Part shown: piece after piece, positions 57,685 through 64,000 of the stretch
Numbering within the stretch: position 1 is the stretch's first letter
How the letters are laid out: every line of letters starts with the position of its first letter
Assembly (NCBI GenBank): GCA_018292915.2
Contig: JACVVK020000336.1
Coordinates: 206,001 to 270,000, forward strand
Length of the DNA: 64,000 bases
Direction of reading: 5' to 3'
Source: Batillaria attramentaria
Lineage: Eukaryota > Mollusca > Gastropoda > Batillariidae
The notes under the pieces: generated by a model
Database searches by the model: none
What the model was told of the DNA's origin: nothing
The model's input: the letters and a program-made list of their open reading frames with translations, nothing else
Program-made: the position numbers and the translations under genes

Positions 57685-58805
57685 CACATCACTCTCTGGG
57701 GCACAGAGTCTTTCAGTGGAAAGTACCTCTGCGCACGGTGGGGAAATGGCGCTCACTGCGCTACCGTGACGGGCCTAAATTGTGTCCGTGCTCTCAAACA
57801 CAAGGTCGCGCACTATGTCATCCTTGACCAGCTTTGAACCCAGAGGGATCCTCAATGGCGCAAGTGATGACAGGCTGTCTTCAGAGTGAAAGTAGGCGTG
57901 TTTCTGAATCAGAGATATACATAACATGTCTCTGTCTGAATGGACAGATCTATTATTACATTCAGTCCTAGAGCATGGGTGTGTATGCTTTTGTAATCGT
58001 CTCTTATTCCACCACAAGGCAGGTACGTGATCGTCTGCACCGTGCAATAATACTTGCCTGTAGAGTGCAACACCTTTGCCTGTCAGAGTGCAACCCCCTT
58101 GCCGTTTACTCATATCCTGTTGGATCAGTGTATCACGTAAACAGTGCCATCAAAGCGCAGCAATAATTGTCCGCTGGCAAAGATTTTGCCCAAACCAAAA
58201 GTGGTCGGATATTTAAGACTTCGTTTCAAATCATATGACACACAAGTCTTCGCTTTTCTAAAAAAAAAAATTCGCCGTTTTTTAAAATGGCGCTGGCTGT
58301 AAGCAGTCACATTTTCACGCCCCGCCGAAAAGGGACTGCACTCTGGAGTCTACTACTACGTGCACAGAGGTACTTTCCCCTGAAAGACTGTGCCCCAGAG
58401 AGTGAGCGAACAGCACTCTCTGGGGCACAGAGTCTTTCAGTGGAAAGTACCTCTGTGCACGGTGGGGAAATGGCGCTCACTGCGCTACCGTGACGGGCCT
58501 AAATTGTGTCCGTGCTCTCAAACACAAGGTCGCGCACTATGTCATCCTTGACCAGCTTTGAACCCAGAGGGATCCTCCAAAGATCAGGGATCCCAAAGCG
58601 CAGCAATAATTGTCCGCTGGCAAAGATTTTGCCCAAACAAAAAGTGGTCGGATATTCAAGACTTCGTTTCAAATCGATTCATATTACACACAAGTCTTCG
58701 CTTTTCTAAAAAAAAAAAATCGCCATTTTTGAAAATGGCGCTGGCTGTAAGCAGTCACATTTTCACGCCCAGCCGAAAAGGGACTGCACTCTGGAGTCTA
58801 AGCGA
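57685..58805. mobile_element. Second nested MITE cluster with palindrome
   Basis: ACTCTCTGGGGCACAGAGTC begins copies at 57,690 and 58,411. The sequence 58,352-58,462 is an imperfect palindrome (GTGCACAGAGGTACTTTCC ... GGAAAGTACCTCTGTGCAC). Parts are about 95% like 51,247-52,100. Confidence 0.7.
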
Positions 58806-59049
58806 ACAGTGGCGAGAGTTATCGTTCGTACAGTTCCATGTGTTGTCTTGCTAGCTCAGAGGTACTACAAACTATCACATCATGGATAATACAAATCTTT
58901 ATGGCATCGATACCATCAGTGCATCGCGTAGAATAACAGTGGTAAAGTTATATGTAGACAGCGAACACAGTCGCCACAATGCCGACAATATAATAAAAAC
59001 CAGTACTGTGTGACCACAACACTGACTGAAGCGGGTTGGTCAGTGCCGT

Positions 59050-59095
59050 GGGGGGGGGGGGGGGGGGGGGGGGGGGGGTCGCAAAAAAAAAAAAA
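59050..59095. repeat. Poly-G and poly-A tracts
   Basis: A run of about 30 G followed by GTCGC and about 15 A. The G run could form a quadruplex. Confidence 0.85.
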
Positions 59096-59204
59096 AACCC
59101 AAACAAACAACAACAACAAAAAACAAGATGGCCACCAGCCCAATATGTTGTTTCCAGTTGATCACCTGCTATCGTCACGGTCGTTCTTTTGTAATGCCAT
59201 GTAT

Positions 59205-59268
<64 letters not shown>
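59205..59268. repeat. (CA)n microsatellite
   Basis: About 64 bp of CA. Confidence 0.95.
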
Positions 59269-59269
<1 letters not shown>

Positions 59270-59271
<2 letters not shown>

Positions 59272-60289
59272 CTCTGAATGGAAACAACTGACCGGGCTGT
59301 CACACCAATCTTGTTTTTGGAAGAGAGACGTCAAGTTGTATTCTTTGAAATCTATGACGTTTGTGCTCACTGGGATGACGCATAATACATTTGGCGTAAT
59401 AACTTTGATACAGTTCTTGCAATGAAAGCAGGCCCATGAAAATTGAAGTGTTGCTGCTGCGTGCGCAGTGTAAAGATCGAATTAATACCGACCCAATATG
59501 TTTAACAGACAAGTCTGCGCGGCGAACGTTTTCTAACTATGTGTTATGTCAGACATACACACGCGCGCGCGCACACACTCACACGCACGCACGCACGCGC
59601 ACACGCACACACACACACAGACTGGCGCGAGCCGCGTTTGTGCTCCATTGAGACCTATGTGGTGTCCTCTCACTCTACTATGCTATTGAGTGAGAGTCAG
59701 TGGGAAAAACAAAGCACACTACATCAATGAAACTCCCGCTTTCCCCGTCTACACATAGATAACGTCCAAAAAGTGGCGACACATCCCCAAGAAATGCCAG
59801 TATCACGTCAATCAAACATGACGTCGGAAAAATGACGCTGATACTGCCTTTTGCGTCTGTGCGCGCGTGCCTTTTCTGCGATGGATCTGACCTGTTCAGT
59901 ACGTAAGCAGCCCTGCACAGCGTTCTGGGTTCTTCTTCTTTCATGAATTTGTTCTCCGTGCATATTCTGTTCATAAAGTGTTGGAGTTGTATTCTGTTAT
60001 ATCCCGTGTCTTCTCTGCGATTGCACGAAGATGGCGACATAGTAGAAGTAAAATACACCACGTCTCCAAACAGAGGAATTCGGAAAGAAAGTGGCGAGAC
60101 ACCCCCAAGAAAAAAACAGCATCACGTCAATCAAACATGACGCACTTACTTTACGTCAGTGCGCGTGCGTCTCTTCTTCGATGTTTGTGAGGCGTGTGGC
60201 TTGTAGAGGAAATGTGCTGTGAGTACAAATTTTCGAGTCAACTGACGATAACGGCTGCAGTGAATTTTTCTAATTTTTTTTGTATATTT
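59270..60289. other. Non-genic stretch with a diverged direct repeat
   Basis: Two related segments (about 59,772-59,890 and 60,090-60,185) share ATCACGTCAATCAAACATGA and GTGCGCG parts. No exon was seen. Confidence 0.5.
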
Positions 60290-60292
60290 TTT

Positions 60293-60769
60293 ATGGCACC
60301 CCAGGCTCATTATCTTCAGCTTTACACTCCTTCGAGACTACTTCGTTCTGCTGCCGACACTCGGAAACTCCGTATCCCTCAAGTCAGAACAAAGACCTTT
60401 GGTCAGCGTAGTTTTGCATTCCAGGGACCGACTTGCTGGAATGATCTCCCAGCATCGATCAGATATGCAGACACAAAACCATCCTTCAAGCAAAATCTGA
60501 AAACCCACCTCTTCACCGCCCTTAACCAATAGCTGTCGCCACATCATCTTGCTGGTCGTGTGTGTGTGTGTGTGTGTGTGTGTGCCGGGGCAGCCGAGCC
60601 CGTGTATGCTGCTGCACATTATGTGTTGTCGTTAAATGTATGTGTGAAGGAATGTTGCGTGAGTGTTTCCGTTTCTGTGTGAGTGAGTGCGTGTTGACTG
60701 TAAGGCGCCCTGAGCTCCTGCGGGAGGGAGGGCGTCCCTTAAATACCCATTATTATTATTATTATTATC
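60293..60769 (+). mobile_element. LINE 3' end with protein C-terminus and (ATT)n
   Basis: The ORF to TAG 60,530-60,532 reads RSFAFQGPTCWNDLPASIRY and then FKQNLKTHLFTAL, the C-terminal signature of CR1/L2-like LINE reverse transcriptase proteins. The 3' UTR has (TG)n (60,558-60,582) and GGCGCCCTGAGCTCCTGCGG, and ends in (ATT)n. The polymerase core is absent, as in a 5'-truncated insertion. Confidence 0.75.
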
Positions 60770-60953
60770 TATGTATAGTAGGAGCGATTTTGAGATCTAA
60801 AGTGTGTTCACCAGCACTTTCATCAGGCACGGCTTACGCCAAAAGTATAAAAGCGACAACCTCCAAAATTCACTTAGTTGAGAGTCCGTATTCATGTTAT
60901 CTATGTCCAAAAAATGGAGTGGTTTAGGTAAATATTACGCCTTTAAACGCCAG

Positions 60954-61549
60954 AAAACCACTTTTTCTGAAAAGGGTGATAACTCGCAAATCATGTGTGC
61001 AATCGTACCTGGATCGGGCCTTCTATTCAACAATTTTTGATTCATTCAGAAACCCCAAATTTGAAATCGATCGGTTCAGTATTTTCGGAGAAATAGGCAT
61101 CTGAACTGGGTTCACATGCAATGTCAACTCAGGCTCGGTTTACATGAAAACTATAAGAGCGACCATTTTCTAGTAGTGACTCTGTTCAGAGTCCGTATTC
61201 AAGCTATCTACTGCCAAAAAAATTGAGTGATTTAAATAAATATTACGCCTGTACACGAAAGACAACCAACTTGTCTCAAAAGGGCGATAACTCCCAAATC
61301 ACTTAAGCAATCATCACACGCTTGAATCGTCTAATGTAACATTTTGATATATTTGGATACCCCAAATTTGAAGCCATTCGGTTGAGTATTTTCGAAGAAA
61401 CGGGCCTGGACATTGTCAGAGTTACACTTGCAAAATCGTCTCTGCGGGAGATCGGCAGTGACGTGCGTTTGTACCACAGATGCTTGCCCATGAACGTGGA
61501 AAATTTAGCCCGTCCTATGATGTTGTTTCCATTACTATGGAAACAACAT
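60954..61549 (+). repeat. Large inverted repeat, left arm
   Basis: It matches 63,254-64,000 in opposite orientation over about 600 bp. The inner end is a hairpin GTTGTTTCCAT-TACT-ATGGAAACAAC. Confidence 0.85.
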
Positions 61550-61573
61550 AAAAACCCTGACATTTACCTGAAT

Positions 61574-61925
61574 TCATATTAACATGTTTCTGGCAAAAAG
61601 CTTAAGAAGGTTTGAGTCAATATACAGTCTGATCTTTTTGCCGTTTTTCAATTGAGCTATGATGTTACCGTTTGAAGGCCAAGCAGCGGTGGTGGCTGTA
61701 TGTTTTTGTGCTGCTTCTAGAAGTTTGAAGTTTTTCCATGTCAGATCCTCTGTAATTGTTATGCCACTATTTTTCAGGGCACGTCTGTTTTTAATGATTC
61801 TGTCCCTGTCTTTCCTTTCTGCAAACTGAACGATGATTGCTCGTGGCCTCCCCGGTCTCTATGAAGCTCTTCCATCGGTGTGAGCGATGAAGTAAAATGT
61901 TTGGGAGTAAATAAACGAACCGATG
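61574..61925 (-). pseudogene. Retroelement ORF1-like fragment
   Basis: On the minus strand, ending TGA at 61,574, it reads RPGRPRAIIVQFAERKDRDR, then ALKNSGITITEDLTW and ending QLKNGKKIRLYID. The pattern 'RPRxIIVxFxxxxDRxxI ... ITEDLT' is that of L1-like ORF1 (transposase_22 type) nucleic-acid-binding proteins. A TAG just before RPGRP breaks the frame. Confidence 0.6.
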
Positions 61926-63253
61926 ACCTTGACCTTGATGTACGTTTTCCTTCCTCAGGGATCACTCTACTTTTTCCAGTATGTAAAACAATGACAAGTT
62001 AAAACTGGTGGCTACTAGCAGCAAAATATAAACCTATACCCCCCCCCCCCCCCTCCCCACGCAACATGTAATGAAGGAAATGGACAAAATGGGGAAAACA
62101 TAATGACCCCTGTAAAGAAGACGTGTTTGTTTGGATTCGGGGATCTTTCTTCATACAACTAGTCATTGACTTTTCCACCACGACAAATGTATAAAAAGAA
62201 ACCAAATCAGGCGTAGCAATTATGGCAGGCTCTTTACTAAGCACCGCCTTCAGCCTATATAGGAAACTGATAACCTCAATTAACGGTCATCTATAAGCAA
62301 TGAATCTCTTCTACAAGTTCCAGAAGATAATTCTGAAACACCGAGCATGTGCCCGAATATTTGCATCATATTGTAATCGTTTTCGCAAACACATATTATA
62401 ACAGCAACCAATCATGTGTCCCTACTCCTATCATTACGGGTATTCCGTCATTATTAAACAGATCGCACTTCCGGTGGCTGTTTGTGACCAAAGTACCGAA
62501 GCGATTTCAATGAACTTGTGATATGACACAACTGGGATACTATTCTTACGTGTGCACTATTCTTTGAGAAAAACCGTTCACTACTCACAACGCAACAACT
62601 ACTTTAATAAGTACACCCCCCAAATATCCCTACCGAAAAAAGTGCTCACTTGGATATCATATTCCATACTTACCTGCACCTGCGACGACAAGGGAACTTC
62701 GCAACATCAAAGAAGCGTTTTCTGACTAAACTGTTCAATGTTCGTAAATGTTTTCCGCGATACATGTCACCTGCAGTGACCTACCAAGTACGCAAGCATC
62801 AAATGCAGTCGGTTTTCAGGGCCCTTTGAATCAACGGCCAATTTAATGGCCGCAATTAATCAGGAAGCATCATTCTGATTGGTGTGAAATTTCAGTATGT
62901 CAGCAACGCATGTCTTTTCTAGCAGTAACAGTGTTTAGACCGGAATTCTGCGCATTTCTGTACCCGGAAATATGCATACTTTGTGCACACCCTCAAAAGC
63001 CCATTTATAGGGCTCATATAGTGAAAATGGCAAGATAAACGGTCGTTTTTAACTGTGACGCGGACGGAGAAAAAATTCACGGAGACGACCACAGCATTAG
63101 GGGCCTGTGTTCTACTGAAATCTGTGATAAAAACCTAGGATCAAATTTGTTCTACCTTGTTCAGCAATTTTCCTAGCCTATCTGTTTTCTCCTCTTCTCC
63201 CTCGTCTTCCAGAATTAAGTGTCCAATGCTGACCGCGCTTGCACAATGTTTTT
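61926..63253. other. Spacer between inverted arms
   Basis: No exon seen. A poly-C run lies at 62,040-62,053. Confidence 0.5.
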
Positions 63254-63476
63254 ATGTTGTTTCCATAGTAATGGAAACAACATAATAGGACGGGCTAAAA
63301 TTTCCACGTTCATAGGCAAGCATCTGTGGTACAAACGCACGTCACTGCCGATCTCCCGCAGAGACGATTATGCAAGTGTAACTCTGACAATGACGTAAGA
63401 AAACCTGCGTCATCGATGCTGGCATGTATGCTGTTCCGAACGCGCTTCTTCTCCTCACTGAGTGCCGTCTGTATGG

Positions 63477-63540
<64 letters not shown>

Positions 63541-64000
63541 TGTGTCCGGGCCCGTTTCTTCGAAAATACTCAACCGAATGGCTTCAAATTTGGGGTATCC
63601 AAATTTATCAAAATGTTACATTAGACGATTCAAGCGTGTGATGATTGCTTAAGTGATTTGGGAGTTATCGCCCTTTTGAGACAAGTTGGTTGTCTTTCGT
63701 GTACAGGCGTAATATTTATTTAAATCACTCAATTTTTTGGCAGTAGATAGCTTGAATACGGACTCTGAACAGAGTCACTACTAGAGAATGGTCGCTCTTA
63801 TAGTTTTCATGTAAACCGAGCCTGAGTTGACATTGCATGTGAACCCAGTTCAGATGCCTATTTCTCCGAAAATACTGAACCGATCGATTTCAAATTTGGG
63901 GTTTCTTAATGAATCAAGATTGTTGAATAGAAGGCCCGATCCAGGGTACGATTGCACACATGATTTGCGAGTTATCACCCTTTTCAGAAAAAGTGGCTTT
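63254..64000 (-). repeat. Large inverted repeat, right arm
   Basis: Reverse complement of 60,954-61,549, interrupted by about 150 bp with a (TG)n run at 63,477-63,536. It reaches the window edge. Confidence 0.85.

Overview
The window reads as eukaryotic, intron-rich and repeat-loaded DNA, most likely from a marine gastropod mollusc. The reasons are very long (TG)n runs, tRNA-headed SINEs, LINE tails ending in (ATT)n, THAP- and MADF-bearing DNA transposons, and multi-exon immunoglobulin-superfamily (IgSF) receptor genes. The taxon is an inference. No bacterial, organellar or rRNA sequence was seen.

The core is a + strand tandem array of three near-complete IgSF receptor genes, here called A (12,416-19,060), B (24,843-31,286) and C (34,306-43,561). 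Each was assembled exon by exon from splice sites, conserved intron phases and comparison between copies. All share one plan: signal peptide, five Ig-like domains (d1 unique, then a two-domain module present twice, d2-d3 and d4-d5), one transmembrane helix, and a tail of about 160 residues with three Tyr-x-Asn motifs (Grb2-type SH2 sites). Predicted lengths are about 741, 746 and 747 aa; C would be 797 aa if both copies of its duplicated exon 10 are used. A fourth relative, D (54,536-57,203), has a signal peptide and d1-d3, but carries a 1-bp deletion in d2 and no transmembrane exon was found. Two orphan V-type Ig exons (52,760-53,308) and an orphan transmembrane exon on the minus strand (1,442-1,577) are further fragments of such genes.

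B and C have an identical signal-peptide exon, and intron 1 differs only in the length of a C run. Yet the d1 exon between these stretches differs at many positions, nearly all amino-acid changing. The membrane-proximal domains, TM helix and tail are almost identical in all three genes. This pattern suggests a fast-diversifying recognition receptor, such as an immune or self/non-self receptor, with its signalling half kept uniform by recent duplication or gene conversion.

The rest is mostly mobile DNA. Left flank: a possible pogo-like element with a PHD-type zinc-finger remnant (1,797-4,751), a SINE, then a second pogo-like element (8,916-11,724) holding about eight 180-bp tandem units. Within the genes: a LINE tail, a solo LTR with perfect 5-bp target duplication, a THAP/SAP element with AT target duplication, a THAP element shared by B and C, and several MITEs. 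Between genes: a 1.85-kb intergenic block in three copies. Right flank (43.6-64 kb): LINE fragments, a Harbinger-like element with a MADF fragment, two MITE palindromes, and a large inverted repeat enclosing a LINE ORF1 fragment.
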